From positions 2,163,351 through 2,227,350 of the forward strand of contig NZ_VYQF01000001.1 in the NCBI RefSeq assembly GCF_008710285.1: a DNA stretch of 64,000 nucleotides. The letters are read 5' to 3'. The DNA comes from Ginsengibacter hankyongi (lineage in GTDB: Bacteria > Bacteroidota > Bacteroidia > Chitinophagales > Chitinophagaceae). Shown piece after piece: positions 27,530 to 35,832 of this stretch. Below the pieces are notes generated by a model. It worked only from the letters and a program-made list of their open reading frames with translations. It did no database searches and was not told the origin of the DNA. The position numbers and the translations under genes are program-made. Within the stretch, counting starts at the first letter, position 1. Each line of letters opens with the position of its first letter.

Positions 27530-27871
27530 TTAATCAAGCAGATCCTTAATTAATTTATTACTCACTTTAGTTTTTATTAATTTATCACGCATTGAATATA
27601 TTACAAGCCCGATGATTAAATAGATTGCACCTACGATAAAAAAACCGTAATACACTTTGCCAACCCATTCGCCTATTAAGAATCCGGCGCCCACAGTAAG
27701 GCAAAGCAATACAGCTCCAAATAAAATAATTAAAATAACAATTGTTACAACAGATGACATAAAACCAGATATTTTATTTATGCTTTTCAGCTTAAACAAA
27801 TTAATTCTCACATCTGCATACTCACTTAACTTCTGGTATAAATCTTCCACGTTTGTAGGCTTACTTTCCAT
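27530..27871 (-). CDS. Phage-holin-like / holin-X superfamily membrane protein
   Basis: 113 aa. A helical N-terminal YQKLSEYADVRINLFKLKSINKISGFMSS amphipathic region is followed by two TM helices (about 38-62 and 68-92). This resembles the 'phage holin family'/DUF1469 (YqjE-like) proteins that occur with YtxH proteins in stress clusters; the holin name does not imply lysis here. It lies in a three-gene minus-strand unit with the YtxH gene upstream. Confidence 0.72.
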   Translation of the reverse strand: MESKPTNVEDLYQKLSEYADVRINLFKLKSINKISGFMSSVVTIVILIILFGAVLLCLTVGAGFLIGEWVGKVYYGFFIVGAIYLIIGLVIYSMRDKLIKTKVSNKLIKDLLD

Positions 27872-27927
27872 TTTTTATCATTTAGCACCGGGCTCGTAAT
27901 ATTGATAACTGATATAAGAAAAATGAA

Positions 27928-28230
27928 TTAAGAATTCATGGAAGTTCTTACATCACTTTTCATAGCATTCGCCTTATCCTTTGCCTGGTTTACCATGTCC
28001 TTTCCTTCAGACGCATATCCAGACAATTTTTGTTTTGCAGAATCATATTTATCTGAAATGGCTTCTGCATATTCATTGTATTTATCCTTCACAGAACCAG
28101 CAAGATCCGAACCCTTTTCTGCAATCTTTCTCCTGGTTTCCGTGCCTTTATCAGGGGCAAATAATATTCCTAATACTACGCCTGCTGCGGCACCTGCCAA
28201 AACGCTTGCTAATACTTTTCCTGATCCCAT
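27928..28230 (-). CDS. YtxH domain protein
   Basis: 100 aa. The N-terminal glycine-rich TM helix VLASVLAGAAAGVVLGILFAPDKGTETRRKI is diagnostic of YtxH-like proteins, and the rest is an amphipathic, coiled-coil-like region with KDKYNEYAEAISDKYDSAKQKLSGY repeats. Homologues are general-stress membrane proteins in Firmicutes and Bacteroidetes. First gene of the minus-strand trio; a TACCTTTG box (minus, 28310-28317) about 80 bp upstream is a candidate -7 element. Confidence 0.85.
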   Translation of the reverse strand: MGSGKVLASVLAGAAAGVVLGILFAPDKGTETRRKIAEKGSDLAGSVKDKYNEYAEAISDKYDSAKQKLSGYASEGKDMVNQAKDKANAMKSDVRTSMNS

Positions 28231-28555
28231 AGTTGTAAGTTTTAAAATTTATAAAATTTATTTTCGAATAATAGATACAAAATATATTGCCAATAAAACT
28301 CAAGTGATGCAAAGGTAGCTATAATATACTCAGGCTAAGGGTTTCATAAAAATACAGGCAACTCAAAAATATAATTTAAACACTTGGATTTGAGTAAATT
28401 TTTTCCCATAATGAGAAAGGATTTTAAACTTATGGCCAATTATTTTACAAAGATAACAAATGAAATTATTTATTTATACCTACTTACACTCAATAAGATT
28501 CTGGCATAATATTTTAAGGATTGTATAAATTAAATAACCATGAAAAATATTTAAA
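28231..28555. promoter_or_regulatory. Divergent intergenic region, YtxH and DUF892 genes
   Basis: No ORF. It holds the minus-strand -7 box TACCTTTG at 28310-28317 for the YtxH gene. A GGCAT...TTTTAAGG stretch near 28500 on the plus strand was examined as a sigma-54 site but lacks the GC dinucleotide at the right spacing. Otherwise AT-rich. Confidence 0.4.
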
Positions 28556-29101
28556 ATGAATAATTCACAAACCGAAGAAAGAACGATGTCAACAACTAAT
28601 GACTCATCAATGCTGCAGGAATTTTTTATTGATGAGCTGAAAGATATTTATTGGGCTGAAAAGCATCTCGTAAAGGTTTTACCTAAAATGCAAAAAGCGG
28701 CCACTACCCAGGAACTAAAGGATGCAATAAATGAACACCTTATAGTGACAAAAACACACGTTTCAAGACTTGAAGATGTTTTCGGTTTATTGAATAGAAC
28801 CCCGCAGGCAAAGAAATGCCACGCGATGGCTGGTATAACAAAGGAAGGAGATGATACAGTTGATGAAACCGATGAAGGTTCCATTACTAGGGACGTGGGA
28901 ATTATACTTGTAGCGCAAAAAGTTGAACATTATGAAATAGCTACTTATGGAGGACTCACTCAACTTGCAAAAACACTAAGCCTTGACGAGGTGGCTGAGA
29001 TTTTATTCAAAACTTTAGAGGAAGAAAAGCAAACAGACGAAAAGCTAACACAAATTGCCGAAAAAAACATCAATGTAGAAGCCGCCCAGGAAGTTTTATA
29101 A
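28556..29101 (+). CDS. DUF892 ferritin-like protein (YciE/YciF type)
   Basis: 181 aa four-helix protein. FFIDELKDIYWAEKHLVKVLPKMQKAATTQELKDAINEHLIVTKTHVSRLEDVFGLL and the C-terminal EHYEIATYGGLTQLAKTL with Glu/His metal ligands are typical of DUF892. E. coli YciE/YciF are general-stress proteins. The usual ferritin-like EYxxA-type metal positions appear kept. It has its own terminator at 29161, and the divergent YtxH gene makes a stress-gene pair. Confidence 0.9.
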   Translation: MNNSQTEERTMSTTNDSSMLQEFFIDELKDIYWAEKHLVKVLPKMQKAATTQELKDAINEHLIVTKTHVSRLEDVFGLLNRTPQAKKCHAMAGITKEGDDTVDETDEGSITRDVGIILVAQKVEHYEIATYGGLTQLAKTLSLDEVAEILFKTLEEEKQTDEKLTQIAEKNINVEAAQEVL

Positions 29102-29160
29102 TTTAATATGTGACCGTTGTATTGAAAGATTTACAAGTAAAAAACATTATTAAAATTATG

Positions 29161-29186
29161 AGCCAGATAATAGTCTGGCTTTTTTT
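29161..29186 (+). terminator. Intrinsic terminator after the DUF892 gene
   Basis: AGCCAGA and TCTGGCT pair around TAATAG and continue into a T run. Confidence 0.85.
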
Positions 29187-29254
29187 AGAAGTGAAGTAAC
29201 ATTCATAAAAGAATAAAGAACAGTTGCTTTTTCACAAAATAAAATAGACAAAAT

Positions 29255-29431
29255 ATGAACAAATTTAATCTTCGGACAGTCCTTCTCCCACTACTTTTTA
29301 TGGCCCTTACCTTGAGCAGCTGCCAGGCAATTGCCGGTATTTTTAAAGCCGGTGTATGGTTTGGCGTTATAGGCGTAATTGTAATTGTCGTTATTATTTT
29401 TTGGCTTATAATTAAGGCAGGAAAAAAATGA
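29255..29431 (+). CDS. Short lipoprotein with one C-terminal TM helix
   Basis: 58 aa, found by reading the frame (MNKFNLRTVL... to KAGKK). It has a lipobox LSSC (Cys23), a short IFKAG segment and a very hydrophobic helix from about residue 34 to 53, ending AGKK. Similar tiny lipoproteins occur in Bacteroidetes stress clusters and are often misnamed. Function unknown. It sits between the DUF892 and histidine-kinase genes. Confidence 0.6.
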   Translation: MNKFNLRTVLLPLLFMALTLSSCQAIAGIFKAGVWFGVIGVIVIVVIIFWLIIKAGKK

Positions 29432-29601
29432 TGATCACGTTTAGAATAGTGCTGTAATTTTTTATTAGAAATATAAAGCGTTTTATGTCATTAAATTGCT
29501 TTTTATTATCAATGCTCTTATATTTATAATTAGCATAACAAATATTTAGTAGCATACTGAGTATTTTTAAATGTATTTAGCTAATAACCCCCGTACATAG
29601 C

Positions 29602-31005
29602 ATGATTAAAAATTTAGTTGATAAAATTGCTGATCATACACGATGGGGTTATCTTACTGCATTTATAATTTTATTAATTTCTTACATAGTTTCTTTTGTT
29701 TCTGCACAACACTTAATGAAACAATCAGCTTTGGTTAATCATTCAAATGAGGTTATTCATAGCGTTGAAAATGTTGTTGGGTATGTTACCCGCGGCGAAT
29801 CTGCTGTACGTGGTTATATAATTACACAAAATAAAGATCTTCTTATAAGATATTACAAAAGCCGTAATAATGCTGACTCTGCGCTTAAAAAAGTAAAAGC
29901 ACTTACTATAGATAATCCTGTTCAACAAAAGAATATGGATTCGCTTAATGTGCTGATAAATGATAAGTTTTTATGGATGGACAGTACTCTTTCTATATTT
30001 GATAATACCCATTCAATAACAAGTGAAATTTTAAATAAGAGAACCGAGGGAACAAATAAAATGCAGAAAGTAGAGCTTTTTACCAAGCAGATTCAACGCG
30101 AAGAAAAAAATCTATTTTATAAAAGAAATAACCAGTTAGCAAAGTATTCTGATTTAATAAAAGGGTTTACAATTATTTCGCTTATAGTTGCTATTCTCTT
30201 AACTATTTATTCCATCATTACTTTTAATAAAGAAAACAAAGCAAAGCTGGAGGCCAGCGAAAAAGCTGCAGCTTATCATAAACAATTGGAATTGAGAATA
30301 GAGGAACTTGCTGCCTTGAATATAGAATTGATTGAATTGAGAAATATTGAAAAGTTTGCCGCTACCGGTAGAATATCGCGAACGATAGCTCATGAAGTAA
30401 GAAACCCATTGACTAATATCAATCTGGCAACCGAACAGTTACAAAACGAAGTACCTGCAAACGATGATGTAAACTTATTGCTCCAAATGATCTCGAGAAA
30501 TTCAAACAGGATAAACCAATTAATAAATGATTTATTGGATTCAACAAAAACATCCGAATTGCAGTACACAAAAACTTCAATAAATACTGTGCTTAATGAA
30601 AGTCTCGAATTAGCAACTGACCGCATTGGCCTGAAGCATATAAAGGTTATCAAAAATTTTGACAAAGACATCTGCCCGGTTTTTATTGACCCGGAAAAAA
30701 TAAAGATTGCGTTCTTAAATATTATTGTAAATGCAATAGAGGCAATGGATGATTATGGAACACTTTCTCTTTTTACGGAAAGCAAAAGTCAATTTTGCAA
30801 TGTGAAAATAAGTGATACAGGAAGAGGCCTTTCCAAAGAGGACCTGGCCCGTTTATTTGAGCCCTATTTCACTACAAAAGAAAAAGGTAAAGGGCTTGGC
30901 CTTACAAACACCCAAAACATTATCCTGGCACATGATGCACATATAAATGTAGAAAGTGAACCAGGCAACGGAACCTCGTTTACTATTTCTTTTGCTTTTG
31001 CATAA
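29602..31005 (+). CDS. CHASE3-domain sensor histidine kinase
   Basis: 467 aa. TM1 lies at about residues 17-38, then a CHASE3 extracellular domain (about 40-175; GYVTRGESAVRGYIITQ), then TM2 (about 190-208), a coiled coil, HisKA with AHEVRNPLTNINLA (phospho-acceptor His near residue 262), and HATPase_c with the N, G1 and G2 boxes (IVNAIEAMDDYG, ISDTGRGLSK, GKGLGLTNTQNII). No receiver domain. The likely partner is the sigma-54 response regulator at 33890, although four genes lie between (inference). Confidence 0.93.
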   Translation: MIKNLVDKIADHTRWGYLTAFIILLISYIVSFVSAQHLMKQSALVNHSNEVIHSVENVVGYVTRGESAVRGYIITQNKDLLIRYYKSRNNADSALKKVKALTIDNPVQQKNMDSLNVLINDKFLWMDSTLSIFDNTHSITSEILNKRTEGTNKMQKVELFTKQIQREEKNLFYKRNNQLAKYSDLIKGFTIISLIVAILLTIYSIITFNKENKAKLEASEKAAAYHKQLELRIEELAALNIELIELRNIEKFAATGRISRTIAHEVRNPLTNINLATEQLQNEVPANDDVNLLLQMISRNSNRINQLINDLLDSTKTSELQYTKTSINTVLNESLELATDRIGLKHIKVIKNFDKDICPVFIDPEKIKIAFLNIIVNAIEAMDDYGTLSLFTESKSQFCNVKISDTGRGLSKEDLARLFEPYFTTKEKGKGLGLTNTQNIILAHDAHINVESEPGNGTSFTISFAFA

Positions 31006-31042
31006 AAAAGTGCCGGCCTGCGAAATGTAAGTAGTCCTAATA

Positions 31043-32182
31043 TCAATCTTTGATTTGCCTTTTAGATCGTGATATTTTCTTTATTGATATTTTTTCAAGC
31101 TTCTTATACAGCTTAGATTTTTTTGAATAAGTTGTTTCATCTCCCATTAATAATCCCCAGGGTTTTAACTCCTCTACTTCGTCGCATACAATTTTGGTGA
31201 ATGCAATGACAGGTATTGAAAGAAAAAGTCCCGAGATACCGGTTAATGCTCCGCCAATTACCACACCGAGAATCGAAACTAAAGCGTTTACCCGTAAACG
31301 TGAGGCAACTATTCTCGGCATTAAAAAATTTACATCTACAATATGTATACTATAAAATATGACTATAATCCAAACAATATTACCTGTGCTATCCGTTGTT
31401 GTTAGCGACACCAATACCGTAAAAAGTGTAGCAGTAAACATTCCTACATAGGGTATAAGATTTAATACCGCCGCAAATACGCCAAAAAAGATTGCGTATT
31501 TAATACCGATTAATACAAGGCCCGTAGAATTTGCAGTTGCCACTATGGCCATTTCTATTAAAAGGCCGGTCATGTAACTCCTGATCATGAGTTTGGTTTG
31601 GGAAAGAACATTTCTTATACCTGGAGCATGTTGTTGTTTAAAAATAGAAAACAAAAAATTCCTGATGTGATCCTTATAAAACAATAAAAGGAAAGTGTAT
31701 ATAGGCATCAATATCACCAACATAATAGCCTCTGTAATTGAAAAGAAAGTATGACTTATGTAGCCGGTTCCCGTCTCTTTTAATTTATCAGCTTGTTCGT
31801 TTAAATATTCATTCTGTTCCTGGAATGAAATGTGGAACTTTTCTTTTACCCAGTTTTGTAAAGTTATAAAGTGATCATTGAGGTGTTGTTTTATGGAGGG
31901 AATATCCTGCATAAAATTTGCAATCTGGCTGCTGAGAAAATAGATAACACCCACGATAAAGCCAATGGCCAGAATAATAGAAAAAGCAATGGATAAAACT
32001 CTTGGAATTTTGTGTGCCTGGAAAAAATTTACAACCGGTAGTAAGAATACAGCCAGGAGGCAGGCAAAAGCAAAAGGAATTAAAATATTTTGCGCAACGT
32101 TAATAAAATAGCAAATAAAAAATATTACCAGGAATTTAAAACCCAGTTTCACATAAAAAGGCGATTGATTATTTATAATCAT
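31043..32182 (-). CDS. AI-2E family transporter (PerM/TqsA-like)
   Basis: 379 aa membrane protein of the AI-2 exporter superfamily, with about eight TM helices. The N-terminal hydrophobic pairs, the long periplasmic segment (about 85-150) and the C-terminal IPVIAFTKIVCDEVEELKPWGLLMGDE are characteristic. The substrate is uncertain, since the family also includes Na+/H+ antiporter-like members. The gene is antisense-adjacent to the kinase and downstream of the CsbD unit on its own strand. Confidence 0.88.
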   Translation of the reverse strand: MIINNQSPFYVKLGFKFLVIFFICYFINVAQNILIPFAFACLLAVFLLPVVNFFQAHKIPRVLSIAFSIILAIGFIVGVIYFLSSQIANFMQDIPSIKQHLNDHFITLQNWVKEKFHISFQEQNEYLNEQADKLKETGTGYISHTFFSITEAIMLVILMPIYTFLLLFYKDHIRNFLFSIFKQQHAPGIRNVLSQTKLMIRSYMTGLLIEMAIVATANSTGLVLIGIKYAIFFGVFAAVLNLIPYVGMFTATLFTVLVSLTTTDSTGNIVWIIVIFYSIHIVDVNFLMPRIVASRLRVNALVSILGVVIGGALTGISGLFLSIPVIAFTKIVCDEVEELKPWGLLMGDETTYSKKSKLYKKLEKISIKKISRSKRQIKD

Positions 32183-32192
32183 AAAGAAAAGT

Positions 32193-32226
32193 AAAAACCC
32201 TCACGCAGAATGCCAAATGAGGGTTT
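32193..32226 (-). terminator. Terminator between CsbD and AI-2E transporter genes
   Basis: AAACCCTCA and TGAGGGTTT pair around 14 nt. On the minus strand the hairpin is followed by TTTTTAC, ending the Lmo0937-CsbD unit. A T run also follows on the plus strand. Confidence 0.65.
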
Positions 32227-32246
32227 GCTTTTTTTTAGAAAAAAAA

Positions 32247-32438
32247 TCAAAGACTTTCAATCCATCGAATAAGGTCTTCTTTTGTTTTTCCCAATTTCTG
32301 TTGAAGCCTTCCTACAAATTCATCATCTTTTCCCTCTTCACGTTTTAAATCGTCATCACTAAGATCGGCATAGGCTTTTTTTATCTTGCCTTTTGTTTCA
32401 TTCCAGTCACCTTTTAATTTCAATTTCCAGCTTTCCAT
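32247..32438 (-). CDS. CsbD family stress protein
   Basis: 63 aa, helical and highly charged. [57 protein letters not shown] matches CsbD; homologues are induced by general stress in Bacillus and others, with no known biochemical activity. It lies 26 bp downstream of the Lmo0937-type gene and shares its terminator. Confidence 0.9.
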   Translation of the reverse strand: MESWKLKLKGDWNETKGKIKKAYADLSDDDLKREEGKDDEFVGRLQQKLGKTKEDLIRWIESL

Positions 32439-32464
32439 AAAAATTTATTTTTTAAATGAAAAAA

Positions 32465-32614
32465 TCAGGCGCCTCTTATAACTCTCAAAAGAATTGCAAT
32501 AATTGCAATAACTAATAAGATGTGTATTAAGCCACCCCCAAACGGCGTCACAAATGCGCCGAAAATCCATACGATTATTAAGATAACCGCGATTACATAT
32601 AATAAGTTTCCCAT
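32465..32614 (-). CDS. Lmo0937-family small membrane protein
   Basis: 49 aa, read directly on the minus strand. Two TM helices (about 3-22 and 29-45) are joined by GAFVTPFGGG, the hallmark of the lmo0937 family: MGNLLYVIAVILIIVWIFGAF at the start and RVIRGA at the end. These proteins are co-expressed with CsbD-type stress proteins, and CsbD follows it here. Confidence 0.85.
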   Translation of the reverse strand: MGNLLYVIAVILIIVWIFGAFVTPFGGGLIHILLVIAIIAILLRVIRGA

Positions 32615-32923
32615 TGTAAAAAAAATTTAGGTTAAAAATAAAATTGATACATCTTGAGATTATACAAAAGTTTGCCAAAAAAAGTTTTTTGCCGAAAGTG
32701 GCTATTTTACTGGTAGATAGATCGTTTATGATTTACACTTGAAATAAATTACCCGCCGCTGAATGGGGAAATAGCTCTACGAAACAGGAAAGAAAACCAA
32801 TTTTTTTCCCCCTTAAATTTTTTACTCTTAATTGTTTTTTTGATTTTGTTAGAGTTATAAATCTGTTTTATATCTTAAACAGCTTAACTTTAATTTTATA
32901 ACCTGTAAACGCTTTCATTAAAT
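32615..32923. other. AT-rich intergenic region between the Lmo0937 and BrkB genes
   Basis: No ORF on either strand. The plus side has TTTTG...TATATCTT ahead of the BrkB gene, a partial promoter only. A minus-strand TTTGGCAAACTTTTGTA near 32660-32680 resembles a sigma-54 -24/-12 pair but with spacing off by one. Confidence 0.35.
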
Positions 32924-33859
32924 ATGCGGAGAAGATTACATAAAATTTCTTCATACATGAAAGAGGTATTTAAGGAATTTTCTGCCGACGACATTTTAAA
33001 ATACAGCGCCTCTCTTGCTTACTATACCGTGTTTTCCATTGCACCACTTCTTGTTATAATTTCTACTTTATCGGGTATTTTTTTTGGAAAGGAAGCTGTA
33101 AACGGAGAAGTATATAATCAATTGAAAGAGCTTATTGGAAGTGCGGCCGCAATACAAATACAGGATATTATTAAAAATATTCATCTTAGCAGGAACAATT
33201 TTTTTGCAAGCACGGTAAGTATAATCGTGTTATTAATAGGCGCAACGAGCATTTTCGGCGAGGTCCAGGATTCTTTGAATAAAATATGGGGACTAAGGGT
33301 AAAGAAAAAAAAAATATGGTGGAAGCTTATTTTAACACGGCTTTTATCGTTCTCTCTTATTTTAAGCATTGGTTTTATTATGAGTGTTTCGCTTATTTTA
33401 AATGCGCTGGTTTCAGCTTTTGGAAATTTTTTAAGCCGGTATATTCATCATTTTAGTGTTTATTTCATTCAAACTTCCGAATCTATTCTTTCCTTTATAG
33501 TAGCTTCGTTTTTATTTTCCCTGATGTTTAAAATACTTCCCGATGCCAAAATAAGATGGAAAGATGTATTGTTTGGAGGTTTTATAACCGCTATATTTTT
33601 TACATTCGGCAAATTGGCAATAGGATATTACTTAGGAAAAAGTAACCTTACGACTTTGTATGGAGCCGCAGGCTCTATTATTATAATTATGGTGTGGGTA
33701 TATTATAGTTCAATTATTTTATACCTTGGTGCTGAGTTTACAAAAGTTCACGCAAATTTGTACGGAAAAAAGATCCAACCCAATGAATATGCCGAATGGA
33801 TAATGGTTGAGCAAAAACATGTCTTAAGCCCTCATCTAAAAAACAAAGATTTGAGTTAA
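32924..33859 (+). CDS. YihY/BrkB family membrane protein
   Basis: 311 aa with about six TM helices. ASLAYYTVFSIAPLLVIISTLSG near residue 30-55, the GATSIFGEVQDSLNKIWGLR block and TTLYGAAGSIIIIMVWVYYSSIILYLGAEFTK near the C-terminus are family signatures. Once called ribonuclease BN or serum-resistance BrkB, the family is now considered a membrane protein of uncertain transport function. It ends in the -7 box of the next gene. Confidence 0.92.
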   Translation: MRRRLHKISSYMKEVFKEFSADDILKYSASLAYYTVFSIAPLLVIISTLSGIFFGKEAVNGEVYNQLKELIGSAAAIQIQDIIKNIHLSRNNFFASTVSIIVLLIGATSIFGEVQDSLNKIWGLRVKKKKIWWKLILTRLLSFSLILSIGFIMSVSLILNALVSAFGNFLSRYIHHFSVYFIQTSESILSFIVASFLFSLMFKILPDAKIRWKDVLFGGFITAIFFTFGKLAIGYYLGKSNLTTLYGAAGSIIIIMVWVYYSSIILYLGAEFTKVHANLYGKKIQPNEYAEWIMVEQKHVLSPHLKNKDLS

Positions 33860-33864
33860 CTTTG
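33857..33864 (+). promoter_or_regulatory. -7 box for the response-regulator gene, overlapping the BrkB stop codon
   Basis: TAACTTTG includes the stop codon TAA of the BrkB gene and matches TAnnTTTG, about 26 bp before the ATG at 33890. No clear TTG box is found 19-21 bp upstream. Confidence 0.4.
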
Positions 33865-33889
33865 CCATCTCTTAAGTTTTAAAACTTTT

Positions 33890-35305
33890 ATGAAGAAAAA
33901 AATTCTAATTATTGACGATGATCTGGACATGTGCTCCTTATTAAGCCGGTTCCTTAATAAAAAAGGATACGAGGCTGAAGTAGCGCTTAATGGAGTAAAA
34001 GGTCTTGCAAGATTTAATGAAGAACATTTCGATATTGTTCTTTGCGATTTCAGGCTTGGAGACCGAAACGGAAAAGAAGTTCTTCTTAAAATAAAAGAAA
34101 TAAAACCAGACACTATCGTTATTATAATAACAGGGTATTCTGATATTAAAACAGCGGTAGATGTTATAAAAATGGGAGCCTTTGATTATATCACAAAACC
34201 ACTTATTCCGGATGAGGTAATTAATGTAATCGAAAAGGCCATAGCCGCGCCTTCCGCTGAACACATTACACCATCACTCAACGCCAAAACTGTAAAAACT
34301 AAAAGGCAATATGTAATATCTGCTAATAAAGAATTTTTAATTGGCCAGGATGGTGAAACTGCCAGGGTATACTCCCAAATTGAAATAGTAGCTGCTACAA
34401 ACTACAGCATTATATTATATGGGGAGAGTGGAACAGGTAAAGAAGTTATTGCCAAAACAATTCATGAAACAAGCAATAGGAGAAACAAGCCGTTCGTTGC
34501 AATGGATTGTGGAACGCTTTCAAAAGAACTTGCCGGCAGCGAACTTTTTGGACATGTGAAAGGCGCATTCACCGGCGCGGTTACCGATAAAGAAGGCCAT
34601 TTTGAAATTGCAAATGGTGGCACCTTATTTCTCGATGAAGTTGCCAATCTTTCTCCCGAAGTTCAAGCAGCATTGTTACGCGTCATCCAGGAGCGAAAAT
34701 TTAAGAGAGTGGGCAGCACTAAAGAAATAGATGTTGACGTAAGAATTATTGTTGCTTCAAACGAGAACCTGCAGGAAGCTTATAAAAAAGGAAAATTCAG
34801 GGAAGATTTATATCATCGCTTTAATGAATTTTCTATTAACCTTCCACCCCTTCGTGAAAGAAAAGTTGATATTCCCTTATTTGCTGATTTTTTCCTGGAC
34901 AAAACAAATCTCGAACTCAACAAAAATATTGAGGGGTATGAAGATGATGTAATGGAAATGTTTATTAATTATCCATGGCCGGGGAATCTCCGTGAGTTTA
35001 GGAACGTTGTGCGCCGGGCAGTATTGCTTACTCCTTCGGGTAAAATAAATTCTAAAGTATTGCCTTGGGAAATTACTAATTCACTAGTTCAATTACCGGC
35101 CGGTAACACCAGTATAAAATTAGATTCGAAAGAAGAGCTTCCTTTAAAAGACCTTGATTTAAAAGATGCCGCTGCGAAAGCAGAGTACGATACTATAATG
35201 AACGTACTTAAAGAAGTTAATTTTAATAAAACAAAGGCGGCTGAAATTTTAAAGATCGACCGTAAGACTCTTTATAATAAAATTAAAATTTACCAATCAC
35301 TGTAA
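33890..35305 (+). CDS. NtrC-type sigma-54 response regulator
   Basis: 471 aa. The receiver domain (1-120) has the acidic pocket DD at 10-11 and phospho-acceptor Asp53 in VLCDFRLG. The AAA+ domain (about 150-385) has Walker A GESGTGKE, the sigma-54 contact motif GAFTGA, and Walker B GTLFLDEV. The C-terminal Fis-type HTH contains NKTKAAEILKIDRKTLYNKI. It activates sigma-54 promoters when phosphorylated. The kinase at 29602 is the probable partner, and stress-island genes are candidate targets. Confidence 0.96.
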   Translation: MKKKILIIDDDLDMCSLLSRFLNKKGYEAEVALNGVKGLARFNEEHFDIVLCDFRLGDRNGKEVLLKIKEIKPDTIVIIITGYSDIKTAVDVIKMGAFDYITKPLIPDEVINVIEKAIAAPSAEHITPSLNAKTVKTKRQYVISANKEFLIGQDGETARVYSQIEIVAATNYSIILYGESGTGKEVIAKTIHETSNRRNKPFVAMDCGTLSKELAGSELFGHVKGAFTGAVTDKEGHFEIANGGTLFLDEVANLSPEVQAALLRVIQERKFKRVGSTKEIDVDVRIIVASNENLQEAYKKGKFREDLYHRFNEFSINLPPLRERKVDIPLFADFFLDKTNLELNKNIEGYEDDVMEMFINYPWPGNLREFRNVVRRAVLLTPSGKINSKVLPWEITNSLVQLPAGNTSIKLDSKEELPLKDLDLKDAAAKAEYDTIMNVLKEVNFNKTKAAEILKIDRKTLYNKIKIYQSL

Positions 35306-35462
35306 TTAAAGGTTATAGGTTGAAAATGGTAAATTAAGCGTTTCGTTTTCATGCCATTAGATGCCGTTTATGAATTCTTTGAGTTCATGGCTTTACCACC
35401 CTTATAAACCAGGTATGGAATTTGTCTGACACTTATAAATTAATCAAGACAAATTTGTTACT

Positions 35463-35810
35463 ATGGCAACGCCCAAAAATGAAATGACTACTGTAACCTC
35501 AGTGTTAGAAAAACTTCGCATTAAGAAACACGACCAGGAATTTAGGATGACTCCAGAAGGATTTACTCCTGGGAACAATAAATATTACCAACCCGAAGAT
35601 TTAAAAATTATACGAACTTACCGGTTTGAAGGAGAATCAGATCCTTCAGATTCTTCTGTTATTTATGTAATAGAAGCCAATGACGGCCTTATTGGATATA
35701 GCATTGATGCTTACGGAGTGTACAGCGATCATGGCGACGACGGTTATGACGACTTTATAAGAAAAGTACCTGTAGAAGAAAGAGAGGAACAGCAAATTTT
35801 CCAGGATTAG
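35463..35810 (+). CDS. Small conserved Bacteroidetes protein (often misnamed PRPP synthetase)
   Basis: 115 aa soluble protein. LKIIRTYRFEGESDPSDSSVIYVIEANDGLIGYSIDAYGVYSDHGDDGYDDFIRK is a domain recurring in Bacteroidetes under the label 'phosphoribosylpyrophosphate synthetase', but no PRPP-binding motif is present, so that name is not used. The acidic DHGDDGYDD patch could bind metal (inference). It is convergent with the acyl-CoA ligase gene. Confidence 0.75.
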   Translation: MATPKNEMTTVTSVLEKLRIKKHDQEFRMTPEGFTPGNNKYYQPEDLKIIRTYRFEGESDPSDSSVIYVIEANDGLIGYSIDAYGVYSDHGDDGYDDFIRKVPVEEREEQQIFQD

Positions 35811-35832
35811 GATGGAAACCCGAATGGTAAAA

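Noticed and set aside
32655..32690. Sigma-54-like -24/-12 pair upstream of the Lmo0937 gene on the minus strand
   Set aside because: The spacing between the GG and the TTG parts is one base off and the GC dinucleotide is missing, which sigma-54 does not tolerate well.
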